DNA from: Daedaleopsis sinensis
Taxonomy: Eukaryota; Basidiomycota; Agaricomycetes; Polyporales; Polyporaceae
Direction of reading: 5' to 3'
Assembly: GCA_033807695.1 (NCBI GenBank)
Contig: CM066305.1
Coordinates: 3,844,001 to 3,908,000, forward strand
Length of the DNA stretch: 64,000 bases
The number at the start of each line of letters is the position of its first letter. Position 1 is the first letter of the stretch. Positions 1 to 10,314 of this stretch are shown here, one piece after another. A program made the translations under genes and the position numbers. The notes under the pieces were generated by a model. It was not told the origin of the DNA. It did not search any database and saw nothing but the letters and a program-made list of their open reading frames with translations.

Positions 1-6
1 GCACAG

Positions 7-57
7 GCTGCGTTCCAAGGCATGCAGTATCTGATGGGCTTCAGGGATGAACCGTGA
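7..57 (+). CDS. Serine carboxypeptidase S10, last exon only (gene cut by window edge)
   Basis: A CAG acceptor ends at base 6 and is followed by a 16-codon open stretch reading AAFQGMQYLMGFRDEP and a TGA. This is nearly the same as the last exons of the two complete S10 carboxypeptidases in this window (AAFQIMQYLLGIRDTPSA at 33413-33469 and [16 protein letters not shown] at 41959-42009), and like them it starts in phase 0 right after the acceptor. It is therefore read as the 3' end of a third paralogue, on the opposite strand to the other two. Everything upstream lies outside the window, so integrity of the gene cannot be judged. Confidence 0.75.
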   Translation, partial: AAFQGMQYLMGFRDEP

Positions 58-757
58 ATGCATTGCTGCAAGCACAGGCAAGCACGTCAAAGTGAGTACT
101 AGTACACGGCGCCGGGCCCGCTTGTCTCGCAATTGTCGGAAACAATACATTTTATAGATACTCGCTTGGCTGTAAAATTGGTAGCGATCGACGATCGTGA
201 CCGTCGCCGCCGCACCGCATGAAGGCCGCATCGATCAAATGATATAAAACATCGTGCACCTGAAGTCAAGCACTGGTGCACAAAAATCGTAACGCGGGAT
301 AAGTAGACTAAGACAGAAGGCCTTTAGTTTGTTGACGCGCGCTGGTATGAACTGGTATCACGGCGCTCATTTTCGCGCGCAAATTTCGCGGCGCTACATA
401 CTTATCAGTATGCACCGCTGCCTACCGCTGCCGACCCGCCTCCAGGCACGCGACGGGTTACGCAATGGGCACGTACATGTTGCGCACATGCGTGTTTGCG
501 TCGCGGCCCGTTGGCCCAGGCAAAGGCAAACGTTGCGTTTTGTGCGTTGGTTGTGCGACCATCATGCAGGCTAAACCGGCTAAACCATTCATGGCCGGAC
601 ATATCGCCCTCATTGGCTCGCGCAACGGAGGGCGAGGGTATAAAGCAGAACAGCACGGATCCGGGTTGGTGTCTGCGATTTTTGCCTTCCTCCCCTTCTC
701 CAGCCTTCAAATTCTTCCCTTTCTGGAGCGGCCTCAGTGTACTTGGACCAGTGTACC
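58..757. other. Intergenic region upstream of the small secreted protein
   Basis: No convincing coding sequence was seen. The open frames here are short, lack splice-supported extensions and resemble no family known to me. The right end carries the TATA box and pyrimidine-rich leader of the gene that starts at 758. Confidence 0.6.
639..644 (+). promoter_or_regulatory. TATA box of the small secreted protein gene
   Basis: TATAAA lies 114 bp before the ATG at 758. A CT-rich stretch (about 680-725) lies between it and the start codon, which is common near fungal transcription starts. Confidence 0.5.
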
Positions 758-1738
758 ATGAAGGCCATCACGCTCTTTTTTCTCTCCCTCTTCGGTGCGG
801 CATTCGCGCTCCCAACCGACGACGTGCTCGCACGGCGCGGGAGCCCCTCGGCGTACGACGCGATCCCTCTTGACGACTCCAACGACCTCGAGGCGCGGAC
901 GCACCAGGGCACGATCGCCGGCGCGGACCTCTTCGCGTCCTGCCCGGGGGGGCCAGGCTCGCACAACGTCCACAACGCCGACCGGTGCACGCTGGTGAGT
1001 CTCCGAGCGCCGAGTGGAGATTAGATAAGTGGACTGAAACCTGAGGCGTCGTGCCCGCCGTCCTGTGTAGATAAACGTGAGGAACAACCCCGACCAGCGG
1101 ATCTGGACCGTCCTGGGTGCCGCGCAGCTCAAGTATGTCCCCTGAGCACTCCGCATCGCGCGCACAGAGGTTCGGGATCTGACCGTCCTGACCCCCTTCT
1201 CCCTTCCCTGTCGCAGCTGCAAGGGCTCGACGAAGGACATCATCGTCACGCTCGGCGGGACGACGACCGTCGATCAGACGACGACGGTTAGCGTCAACTT
1301 TGGGTTCTCCATGGATGGGCTCTCGATCGGCGGCGGGTTCTCCGAGTCGCTCGGGAAGAGCACGACGCAGTCCAAGACGATCATGTTCTCCATCCCCGCG
1401 GGCAGGCAGGCGGTGTACGTCGTTGGTGTGAACCAGAAGTCGCAGACGGGGAACGTGCAGGTCAACTACGGCTCGCGGCAGAAAGGCCACTACATCGTGA
1501 GTGCTCGCGTGGTAGCGTCTCCTCTCTCAGGCTGACGCGGCGCTGGACTTGCCCAATGCCAGTGGATTACGGGTGCACAGATCACGAGACTCACGCCTGA
1601 CCCGGACGACGTCGAGTTCGATGTGTACCAGAGCGACTGCGGTGAGTGTCGACGATCCCTGTGGCCTGTGTTCGTGGAGCTGACTTGCGGTGCCTGTTAG
1701 GTGCCGACCCTACTGACCTCAGCAAGTTCAACAAATGA
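758..1738 (+). CDS. Small secreted protein of unknown function
   Basis: Five exons fit: 758-994, 1071-1132, 1217-1496, 1563-1641 and 1701-1738, giving about 231 residues. The start gives a textbook signal peptide (MKAITLFFLSLFGAAFALP), followed by a short propeptide-like stretch with a dibasic ARR site near residue 26. The remainder is rich in Thr, Ser and Gly, is predicted by eye to be mostly beta strand (repeated TTTVDQTTTVSVNFGF-like alternation), and has four cysteines that could pair as two disulfides. No catalytic motif was recognised. It looks like the lineage-specific small secreted proteins that are common in agaricomycetes; a function cannot be assigned. The choice of acceptor at 1562 over one at 1530 was made because it keeps the hydrophobic/polar alternation; this part is less certain. 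Confidence 0.75.
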
Positions 1739-2699
1739 TCGGATGGACGCAGCTTTGTTCATCGTATTTCTCACTCCGGGTATTTTGTTTGGACCTTTCG
1801 GACCTTTATAATTTATTGTGAATGTAGTAATTGCTGCACTTTTCCGTTGCATGTTTAATACAAGCGGCCTGGCCAGGGATATCGGCTCGTTCAAGTTCGT
1901 CATTCGCCTCTCAGGAGCATTCCTGAATCTTGAAAGTGAAACGTTTCCGAGTAGCGCAACTGACGCCTCCAACACGTTCTCGACAAGGAAGACCGTCGTG
2001 GTTATCGTCGCGTGTGTTGCTGACAGGTGCCAGTGCAGGATACGGGTTAATGCTGTTCCGATTTGGCAACCTCTAAACATTAAAGTTGTGTAAGACGGTT
2101 AATCCATAATTACCTGCCTGACTCGGACTTCGCACTGCCACCTGCACTGGACAAGTTGTCGATATGTAGTAGGGTGCTACCGATGCAGTACGCGTCGAAG
2201 GCTGTTCGACGAGCCTACTTATCAGCGCCGACTTGACTGTGACTCCGTGGACTCATCTCATCATGCATCAAAGCTGTTGTCGACTCGGAGATCGCAGCAG
2301 GCGCGAATACGTGATCTGTTCGACGAAGCCCAGTTACGAACATGTGCATGAACATGCCGAGCCCTGGGCCTAAGCGAGAGAAGCAAGGTTAGTCGAGCTC
2401 ACCTCGCGGAGATACGTGCAGAAGTAGTTGCCTGACGGTCTGCAAGCCAGAGGGACTCCGTCGAGCTCACGAAATGTGTGACTTTAAGAGACAGTTAACC
2501 GTGGACCAAGGCCAAGTATTCGACTGGCTGCCTGTCATAGCAAGACACTCGTTTATCTGGCCGTTGATCCTGTCTCCGAGTCATCCAGGTGTCCGGACAT
2601 GTGTGGTGACAGGGATGAGTAACAAATTGCACGAGTGCTTCGATTACCTGGCGTATAGACAGCTGGACGACCGTGGACCACAAAATGGAGCATGCAGCA
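1739..2699. other. Intergenic region between converging genes
   Basis: This stretch holds the 3' ends of the secreted protein (plus strand) and of PFS2 (minus strand). I see no coding potential, no inverted repeats of note and no transposon ends. Confidence 0.5.
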
Positions 2700-5003
2700 C
2701 TAATACCTGCCACGACGCGACCCTCCGCCGCCCCCGTGTCCTCCACGACCTCCGTGTCCACCACCGTGTGCGCCGCGGCCCCACCTCCGTCCACGTCCCC
2801 CTCTGTTGTTGTTGCTGCTGGCGGCGTTGTTCTCGTACCCGTCCCCGTCTTCAGCGCCACCGTGGCCGAACATATCCTCCTGCGACGGCAGCGGCCCATT
2901 CTGTCTCCCCACGACCCCGCTCGCCGACTCGGACTGCCCGGCCCCGCCGCCGATCCCAGGGAGGAAGTCCTCACCGGAGTCCGCGCCCCCACTGCGCCCC
3001 GCCTGCGCCCCCGCGCCCCCAGACCCGTACGCTCCTCCGGACGGTAGGTCGTCCTGCGCCCCTCCCCACGCGCCCCAGCCCCCTCCGCCGCCGCCCATGC
3101 CGAACCCGGGGACCATCGCCTCCTCGTCCTCGTCCTGGCCCGACGTGTCCGTCACCTCCGGCGGCTTCTCGCCGCCCCCAGAGAACACGGACGAGGCGTC
3201 GCCCGGGCGCTCGCGGCACCAGAAGCGCGTGGTGTGGTCGTTGGACGCGCTCACGAGGATGTGCCCGAGCGGGTGGAAGGTGAGCGCCCAGACGTTCGAG
3301 TCGTGCGCCTGCGAGAGCGTCGCGCGCGGGCCGGGCTGCTGCGACGCGAGCTGTGCCGATGGCGGCTCCGTGGACGAGGAGAGGTCCCAGTGGAGGATCG
3401 CGCCCTCGGACCCCCCGGATACGAGCAGCGGGTGGAACGGGTGCCAGGCGACGGCTGTGTGGCGCGCGGTCAGAACACGGACGAGGACGGGCGTCGGGCG
3501 GAAACGTACAGGTGACTTCCTTCTTGTGTCCTTTGAGCAGCCGGAGCTCCTTCATCGCGCGGATGTCGAACACGCGCACCGTCTGGTCTCGAGAGGCGCT
3601 CGCGACCAGGTCGCCGTTCGGCGACCATGCGAGTGCTTGGACCGTGTTCTTGTGGTAATGTCTAGCCCTGAAGTCAGTCGCTGCAGACTAACGGTTGTGT
3701 TCAGGACGCACAAGGTAGAGAGAACGGTAGCCGTTCGCGGGTCCCAAAACTTGATCATGTTGTCTTTGCTGCCCGACACTAGGAGGCCCTTCGTGGGATG
3801 CCACTCGACGCACTTCACGTCCCACCCGTGGCCAGTCAAGGTGCGTTCGGACCGTTGTTCCTCGAAGGACCACAGGCGGATGGTGGAGTCGTCGCTGGCC
3901 GTCGCGAACCTGGTGTCGTCAGGGCTGAAGCTGAGCCCACGAATGGCTTCTCGATGTCCCGGCCACTGCGTCAAGTTGTTCATGTTGGGCTGGAAATACT
4001 TGATGACCCCACTGTGGTCCGCAGACGCGAGAAATGCGCCTGAATGGGTGAACTGCATCGTCCGGACGGCCGAGTCGTGCGCCTGCAGGATCGTCTCGAA
4101 GTTGAACGTCAGCCCATTCCAGAGCGTAAACTCGCCGCTCGTCGAGCCTGTCAATATCCGCCTTGCTTCCGGTGTCCACTACAGAGGGGATGTTCAGAAT
4201 TAAGTGGAGGTGGGCATGGTGCAAGGTACTGACCACCACGCAGTTGACTGGACACCTGATCTTGTTGGTCGATGTATGCACGAACTTGGTGCACAGAGAT
4301 GTCGAGGGATTGTCAGGGTATGCCTTGGGAGGCAGGAGCTGCACACGAGATATATTGAGTCTCTGTATACTCCGTACATGCCCAAAATCCACCCTACGTC
4401 AATGATGTACGGCGGAGCAGGCCGCAGATGTGGCACATACGTCGGGTTTGGCCGCAATTTCCGCATCTACCATCAAAATCAATACTAGTGTTAGCATCCA
4501 CTCTTCGCATTTAAGAAGGCCGCTGCAAATAAATTATAGCAAGCACTGATGCGGGAAGGTACAACCTTGATACAAAGCAGTCGCCGGCAATAGCCTTGGT
4601 AATCATCTTGGACAAGGCCCGACAAGTAATATCAACTCCTTTGTCCAAGATGATCGTCAAAGACTTTTCGCGCGACTTCAACCGTTCAAACATCGTACGA
4701 GACGTCCTTCTTCGACAGTTGATACGTGTCTGCAGCCGGGCTGGTATGGCACAAATGTTCACGTACCAGAGTCCACCTTCCCATCGCACCACCGTAGTCG
4801 ACAGTCCTTCGCGGTCGAACCTTCTTCACGGGTTTGCCGTCCGCCATCTGCCTTGCCATGTCCATCTCCAGCGCCCTCGGATCCTCTGGTGGAGGAGGGT
4901 TTGGAGCCTCAAAGTCCCGTTGCGGTTTCCATCCGATGTTTCCTGCATTTTGTGGCGGAATGGACCGCGAGGGCAGTAAAACGGGTAGAGCTGCAGTTGC
5001 CAT
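2700..5003 (-). CDS. PFS2: Polyadenylation factor subunit 2 (Pfs2/WDR33 family)
   Basis: Pfs2 (WDR33 in animals) is the WD40 scaffold of the cleavage and polyadenylation factor that recognises the poly(A) signal in the nucleus. Six exons are consistent in phase: 5003-4767, 4466-4398, 4338-4234, 4178-3712, 3661-3510 and 3454-2700, giving about 594 residues. The N-terminus has the family signature RRTVDYGG near residue 68, then [14 protein letters not shown] and KFVHTSTNK, then WD repeats (for example [60 protein letters not shown]). The C-terminal third is Gly/Arg-rich and of low complexity, as in other basidiomycete members. The first intron (300 bp) is longer than usual here and holds a perfect inverted repeat. 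The start MATAALP was preferred; an in-frame ATG 20 codons upstream is the alternative. Confidence 0.93.
4602..4654. repeat. Perfect 14-bp inverted repeat inside PFS2 intron 1
   Basis: ATCATCTTGGACAA at 4602-4615 is the exact reverse complement of 4641-4654, with a 25-bp spacer. It sits within the 300-bp first intron of PFS2 and would fold into a hairpin in the pre-mRNA. No duplicated target site was found around it. Confidence 0.6.
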
Positions 5004-5343
5004 GAGGTTATCGGACAAAATGTGTGCAGAGGAAGGATAGTCGACGCGAACTGAGCAAGTCAACGATATCGTGCACGCCTGCCCGCACTCTGTTGCTGTC
5101 CAAAGCCCAGAGGAATGAGGATGAAGCTGAACTGACGTTGAAGTCGGGGTACAACGATTGATGTTGTGGAAAGTTGTAAGTGTGAGAATGCCGGTCTAAG
5201 TGTGAGAAAAGTCGTGGTCATAGTGTGGTCTAGTACCGATCTATGAGCGGTTATTACCCTGGGAAATGCCGTAGTCTTATAAGCGATTACATTCGGAACG
5301 GAGATCGTCATTAATAGTCGACTCTTATTCCCCAACCCCCACC
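5004..5343. promoter_or_regulatory. Shared divergent promoter region PFS2 / RBR ligase
   Basis: Only 340 bp separate the start codons of two divergent genes. No TATA box is seen near either start; this fits a bidirectional TATA-less promoter of housekeeping genes. No specific operator could be identified. Confidence 0.45.
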
Positions 5344-7317
5344 ATGTCCGACTACTCCGACGCTGCGAGCGACTACTACGACTCAGACGGCTCAGACATA
5401 GACGTATGAAAGGTCTCGCTTCTGCACAAATCATCTGTGTTGATCTCTGGTGAAGGACACGAACGACTCCGACTTCGACGATGAACCTCTCCCGCCGTCC
5501 AAAGAGAAGCAGAATAGCAGGGACATAGAGCACAAGAGCTTGTCGACGGCAGAGCTGCAAGATCTAGTCGACAAAGATATAGGCCACGTAGCTAGCATTA
5601 TTGGTATAGAGGTGCAGCCCATCTCGTACTCTGTCTTCCTACTCCAGTTGACTTTGTCTATCTACCACCACGCGCACACGTTATATTCCATTCTTTGACC
5701 GTGCCATGACGGTGTGCTCAGTCTCCAATCGTGTCTATCCTCCTCCGCCACTTCAACTGGAACAACGACCGCCTCATCGAGCAGTTTCTCGAGTCCGCCA
5801 CCGGGGTTCTCGAGGATGCCGGAGAGCCGTCGCCTGTGGACTCCGCGGACGAGAGTCCGCGCCCAGCCAAACGCGTCCGACTGGAGTCCCCCTTCCCGCC
5901 GCCTACGGAGTACATGTGCCCGGTCTGCTGCGGGGACGACCCCCCCGCGGTGTTCCGCCTCCGATGCGGCCACGCATTCTGCACGCCGTGCTGGAAGACG
6001 TACGTCATGTCCAAGATCAAAGACGAGGGCCAGTGCACGTTCCGGTGCATGCACGACGACTGCCGCACCGTCCTCGACACGCGTTCAATCGCGAAACTCG
6101 TCGAGCCCAGCGTCAAGAACCGGTCGGTGACCTCCGAGTCTGCGCGAGAGGTGCAGCGAGGCTAACGACTGACACACAGCTACCAGGAGCTCATCCTGCA
6201 ATCCTACGTCGGCGCACACGCGAACCTCCGATTCTGCCCGCACCCCGGCTGCACGCAGACGGTCTCGTGCCCGTCGGGGGTGCGCTCCTCGCTCATGACG
6301 GAGGTGCCCACTGTCAGGTGCGGGGCGGGCCACGTCTTCTGCTTTGGCTGTGGCCTTGACTCGGACCACCGGCCGCTCATCTGCAAGCTCGTGAAGCTCT
6401 GGCTCAAGAGCGCGCGCGAGGACGCGGGCACGTCGCAGTGGATCAAGGCGAACACGCGCACGTGCCCCAAGTGCGAGAACAACATCGAGAAGAACGGCGG
6501 ATGCAAGTGAGCGTCGTCTCGTCTCCACATCTGATAGATTCTGACGCGCCGCGACGCTGCGCAGCCGCATCCTGTGCCGACATTGCCAGTACCAGTTCTG
6601 CTGGCTGTGCATGAAGAACTGGGACGTGCACGGGTACAACAACGAGGTGTGCAACGCGTGGAAGGAGCCCGAGCCCGACGAGGACAAGACCGCCGCGCGC
6701 CAGAGCCTCGAGAAGTGGCTCTTCTACTTTGACCGCTTCAACAACCACGAGATCTCCGCGCGCCTCGACGAGGAGCTCTGCACGCGCACGGAGGAGAAGA
6801 TGGTCGAGTGGCAGGAGACGAGCAAGATGTCGTGGATCGAGGTCAGCCCGGTCGTCCTTGCTTGCATAAATCTTAACTCACCTTGCGCGCGCAGTCGACG
6901 TTCATGCGCGACGCCGTGAACGAGCTCACGCGGTGCCGGGTCACGCTCAAGTGGACGTACGCGATGGCCTACTTCCTCGCAGCCGGGAACAAGAAGCAGA
7001 TCTTCGAGGACATCCAAGCGTATGTTCCGCTCCACTCCCACGCTCTATCAGTGCTCATGTCTCGCTCAGTGACCTGGAGAAGGCCGTGGAGGCGTTGTCT
7101 CAGCTGCTCGACGAGCCCGTAGACGAGGACAGCGTGAAGAGCCTCCGGCAGCGCATGGTGGACAAGACGGTACGTCGATCTCCTGCATGCGCAGGCCCCT
7201 ATGCTCATTCGTGGCCCCTGGCAGGTCTACGTGCGTGGGCGCCATGAAATCGTATTACAAGACACCGCGGAAGGGCTGTACGAGGGCCGCTGGGAGTGGA
7301 CTGAACCATCGGACTGA
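5344..7317 (+). CDS. RBR E3 ubiquitin ligase, Ariadne type
   Basis: Ariadne ligases take ubiquitin from an E2 onto a RING2 cysteine and pass it to substrates, often together with cullin-RING ligases. Eight exons close in phase: 5344-5403, 5456-5611, 5722-6122, 6180-6506, 6565-6841, 6895-7019, 7070-7169 and 7225-7317, giving about 512 residues, normal for the family. Order: acidic N-terminus (MSDYSDAASDYYDSDGSD); UBA-like segment (ILLRHFNWNNDRLIEQFLE); RING1 from CPVCCGDD with CGHAFCTPCW; IBR (FCPHPGCTQ...CGAGHVFCFGC); RING2 (CPKCENNIEKNGGC); and the helical Ariadne domain (SLEKWLFYFDRFNNHE). The RING2 active cysteine is kept (GGC), but the usual GGCNHM reads GGCNRI and the usual EFCW reads QFCW, so the His and Glu that normally assist catalysis are both replaced. 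The call as Ariadne is firm; full catalytic competence is not. Confidence 0.93.
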
Positions 7318-7507
7318 GGCCTCGGTTTACACATCAACAAGCAACCATCTTTCATACCGGTCATTCCCGTTTTCGAGGATTGTTTCTAGGACCTCGGTCA
7401 AGCAGTGTACGTTACAATCGCAATGTGTACCCTTGTATAGAGTGGGGAAGATAGCATGCAGCATTAAGCAAATTATGTATGGATACATGAGGTCGTCCGT
7501 CTGCAGC

Positions 7508-8375
7508 CTACAGCCTGAACCCGAGGCTGCGCATGCACGCGATGTGCCGCTGCACGAGCTCCTTGCACTTCTCGTCCGCCTCGCCCGTGGGTGTGTTCAG
7601 GAAGCAGTCGTCCCGCGCGGACTTGGTCTCCGGGCACGCGCAGCATCTGCCATCGCCAATACTGGTCAGCGCTCTCATCCCCTCGTGCCCTCCGCGGCGC
7701 AATGCATGTAGGGGGTGGGGTGTGATCACGACGTGCAATGGCCAAACTCAATGGCTCAGAAATCGAAGGGAAATTAGGTTGCAAGTGCGATATTCGGTTA
7801 AATCCCTAGATATGTCATAAGGCAGTAAAGTCATCAATTTCGAACGGTCTCCCGGACTGTGAATGGGTGGCTGGAAACGTAACTCGGTCCTGTAGCCGGA
7901 AAGTGTTTTGACATTCGACTAGCCCTTGGTCTGACGTAGGACGCAAGGTAATACCAAACCGTCTACACACTTTCCGGCCATTGGGCCCAGTTATCTATCC
8001 AGCCTCCCATTCACAAGCTGGGAAACCGTCCCGGAATGAAGACCTTCGAATGCTCGAAGATCTCTCAGACACTGTTCCAACCAATGTCGCAAAGATTTAC
8101 AGACCCTTGAAATCGGCCATTGCGCGTCGTGGATGTCTTTCGTTCCTACGGAGGCCGTCGAGGCAAAATGGAAGAGACGTACGGCTTGAGACCCTTGGGA
8201 TTGAGCGGGTTCTGCTTCGGGTCTGTCGGGTCATACGGCTTTTCCGGAGCCGCGGGCGTCGGTGCAGTCGAGCCTCCCCACCACGAGCTGATCTGATTTA
8301 GAGCATGGGCGGGAGAACGATCAGTCCTCCTCTCCGTTGTATTTCTGACTTTCGCAGACGACGTACCGAGAACAT
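7508..8375 (-). CDS. COX17: Cytochrome c oxidase copper chaperone Cox17
   Basis: Cox17 hands Cu(I) to Sco1 and Cox11 in the mitochondrial intermembrane space for cytochrome oxidase assembly. Three exons close in phase: 8375-8367 (only MFS), 8292-8183 and 7646-7508, giving 85 residues. The last exon has the copper-binding CCAC motif followed by the twin Cx9C coiled-coil-helix-coiled-coil-helix motifs (CPETKSARDDC and CKELVQRHIAC) and the typical end MRSLGFRL. The proline-rich N-terminus (NPLNPKGLKP) matches other fungal Cox17 proteins. The 9-nt first exon is inferred from a clean GTACGT donor and a CAG acceptor. The second intron (536 bp, about ten times the local norm) contains an entire fold-back transposable element at 7727-8131. 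Confidence 0.93.
7727..8131. mobile_element. Fold-back MITE in COX17 intron 2
   Basis: The 405-bp element has inverted ends (CACGACGTGCAATGGCC at 7727 and the reverse complement of CACGACGCGCAATGGCC ending at 8131), flanked by a GAT triplet on both sides (7724-7726 and 8132-8134) as a 3-bp target-site duplication. The similarity continues inward: the left half around 7840-7905 and the reverse complement of the right half around 7970-8045 share blocks such as GTGAATGGG and GCCGGAAAGTGT, so the whole element can fold back on itself. It encodes no protein. A related, shorter copy occurs at 45971-46128. Confidence 0.75.
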
Positions 8376-8907
8376 GTTAGCAACAGTAAAATCTGGAGTG
8401 GCTTTTACAAGGACTAGGTAGAGTCGGCAGGAGCTTCCGTGGCAAGGATGCGGTGTGGTAGTACCAGGAGATGCTTCGTACGGTCCGGGAGTTGAGAGTT
8501 ATAAGTTAAGACGCAGGCGGCAGCAGCGCGAGTCGTCCCGATTATAGGCGCAGGCATCAGTCAGAACCTTGTTTTCGGGTTAGGGCTTGCGCTAGGGTTA
8601 AAACCCTGCCTGAATAGACGCACGGGCACCGCTCTTCAGCTGAGCTTCAACCTCTTTGCATCTTTCTCTGTATCGTCTCTATCTACTCTTTTAGCGGTAC
8701 AATGCGCATGTATTCACCCTGTGATAGCAAGGCATCAGCAAACTTGGCGGCTGGATGAGGCTGACTTACTCGTCAACATCAAATGTCCGTACGGTCAGCC
8801 TCGGTCGACATATTATAACCGCAGCTCTCCTACAGCAATCCGTCATTCTCGGTTGCCTCCTTTCTATCACCATCTCTCTCTTCAAGACTCTAGAACAGCC
8901 TCTTGAC
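8376..8907. other. Divergent upstream region COX17 / orphan gene
   Basis: This region contains upstream sequence for COX17 (minus) and for the gene starting at 8908 (plus). A pyrimidine-rich stretch (about 8640-8700 and 8850-8890) precedes the plus-strand start. A GGGTTAGGGCTTGCGCTAGG stretch near 8578 is telomere-like in flavour but too short to matter. No coding sequence is supported. Confidence 0.4.
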
Positions 8908-10137
8908 ATGGCTTCGACACTCGTTTCAGAAGACCTCGTGCGTACTCTGTCGTGTCTGGTATTCGCCTGCATCCCTCCCGGCGAGTCGATCATCAAGCTT
9001 TTCGACCCCGTCTCCGGAGAATTGGAAGAATATCATCTTAAGAGGGTTTCATCTGACTCGCCTACTGCGTCTACCTCTGTCGGACCTCCTCCGAAGCAGG
9101 TGAAAAAGGCGGCCGGCTTAATCCTACAGGATGTTATGCAACGCCTCAAAGCTGTCGAGGGATCCAAGAGTTCGCAATCGAAAGTCGATTCCGTCAGCCA
9201 CCACGGTGTTGACGGCCCACTTGCTCGTCTGAAGCGTGTACTCTATCGCCGCGACGACTCAGTCGACTCATCACTCGGCCGCAGTGTATTCGCCGCCGTG
9301 CCCCCAGGCTGGATGGACAGGACATACCTCCTTGACCAGACAATCCCCTGGGAGTCGGACACCGAGCCCTCTGGCAACTGGTCAACGCCCACGACCCCCC
9401 TCAAGCTTCGCTCCTCGTCTTCCTCTTCATGGTGCTCGTCGCTGTCGTCCCCCGCCAGCCGCGCCCCTGGCGACTCTAGCTCTCCGTTTGACACGACCGG
9501 CAGCACTTCCGGCGACGCGTCCCGCCTCGTCGGCCTTGGCTTTTCCATGTTCAATACCGACGGCACCTTGTTTGACGGTCTCGGTAGCCTCGACGACTCC
9601 TCCACCCGCGCGTCCTCACCCACGGATGAAGCCCACGCACGCGTCTGCCAGCGCCGCGGCGTCCGCTCTGGCCACTCGCCTATGCTCTTCAAGACTGTGC
9701 CGAAGTCGCACAGCACCCCTCGCTCCCCGTCGAAGCCCACCCGCCATGCCGCTGAGCATCCGTCCGCCGACCACGAGGACGATTGCTTCGGTGCCCCTCC
9801 TGGCGCATCCACGCCCGTCCCCGCCGGCGCTCCCGAGTCGGCCCGCGTCCCCCAAGCCCCCGCCCGGCGCGTCCTCGGACGGCTCCCGCTCGAGTTCCCG
9901 AACGACAAGGAGGCCAAAGCGCGGCACGCCCTCCGCGAGCCCTCTCCTCCTGGTGCCCCGTTCCAGCCGCGCGCGTCCGCTCGTCGCGAATGCTGCGCGG
10001 GCTCGGGCTCGAAGCGCTCCCCTGCGGCCGTGGGTCAGGCTGGCACGCCGGAGGCGGACCAGCTCAGGTTCTGGACGCACTGGATGACACCGGTGAGCGA
10101 GAAGGACGGGCGCGCGCGGGCTGTTTGGCGGCCGTGA
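8908..10137 (+). CDS. Ser/Pro-rich orphan protein
   Basis: A single open frame from MASTLVSEDLVRTLSCLVF to a TGA at 10137 gives about 409 residues. The first 50 residues look ordered and hydrophobic (LVRTLSCLVFACIPPGESI), and residues about 75-95 form a basic amphipathic helix (KQVKKAAGLILQDVMQRLK). The rest is low-complexity Ser/Pro/Ala with several SP and TP sites, as in disordered regulatory proteins. No domain was recognised. The frame is open further 5' (to 8755) but the ATG at 8908 follows a CT-rich leader and is preferred. A GTGAGC at about 10092 could be a donor for a further exon, so the last 15 residues are uncertain. It is followed closely by two MITEs. Confidence 0.6.
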   Translation: MASTLVSEDLVRTLSCLVFACIPPGESIIKLFDPVSGELEEYHLKRVSSDSPTASTSVGPPPKQVKKAAGLILQDVMQRLKAVEGSKSSQSKVDSVSHHGVDGPLARLKRVLYRRDDSVDSSLGRSVFAAVPPGWMDRTYLLDQTIPWESDTEPSGNWSTPTTPLKLRSSSSSSWCSSLSSPASRAPGDSSSPFDTTGSTSGDASRLVGLGFSMFNTDGTLFDGLGSLDDSSTRASSPTDEAHARVCQRRGVRSGHSPMLFKTVPKSHSTPRSPSKPTRHAAEHPSADHEDDCFGAPPGASTPVPAGAPESARVPQAPARRVLGRLPLEFPNDKEAKARHALREPSPPGAPFQPRASARRECCAGSGSKRSPAAVGQAGTPEADQLRFWTHWMTPVSEKDGRARAVWRP

Positions 10138-10314
10138 GGGCGGGAGGGCGCATGCGTGGGGCGTGGTTCTCGATGCTTGTGGGTTTCGACCGGGCTTCGA
10201 CTGCTTCGTAACTATGTTCAAATTTTTTCTTGCACAATCCACAGCGCAATGCATATCCGTTGCTTCTCCAGTGTGTTGCTGCGGCGCTTCACTATTGCTT
10301 CCTATTGCTTCACT

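Noticed and set aside
768..1490. 240-codon minus-strand frame over the small secreted protein
   Set aside because: Arg-rich antisense shadow; the plus strand has a signal peptide, five phased exons and a TATA box.
2806..4203. 465-codon plus-strand open frame
   Set aside because: It is antisense to PFS2 exons; the WD40 protein on the minus strand matches its family over six exons, and the plus-strand product is a Ser/Pro/Arg-rich artefact of GC-rich DNA.
8570..8605. Telomere-like GGGTTAGGG stretch
   Set aside because: Only one to two imperfect units, with no array; normal genes lie on both sides.
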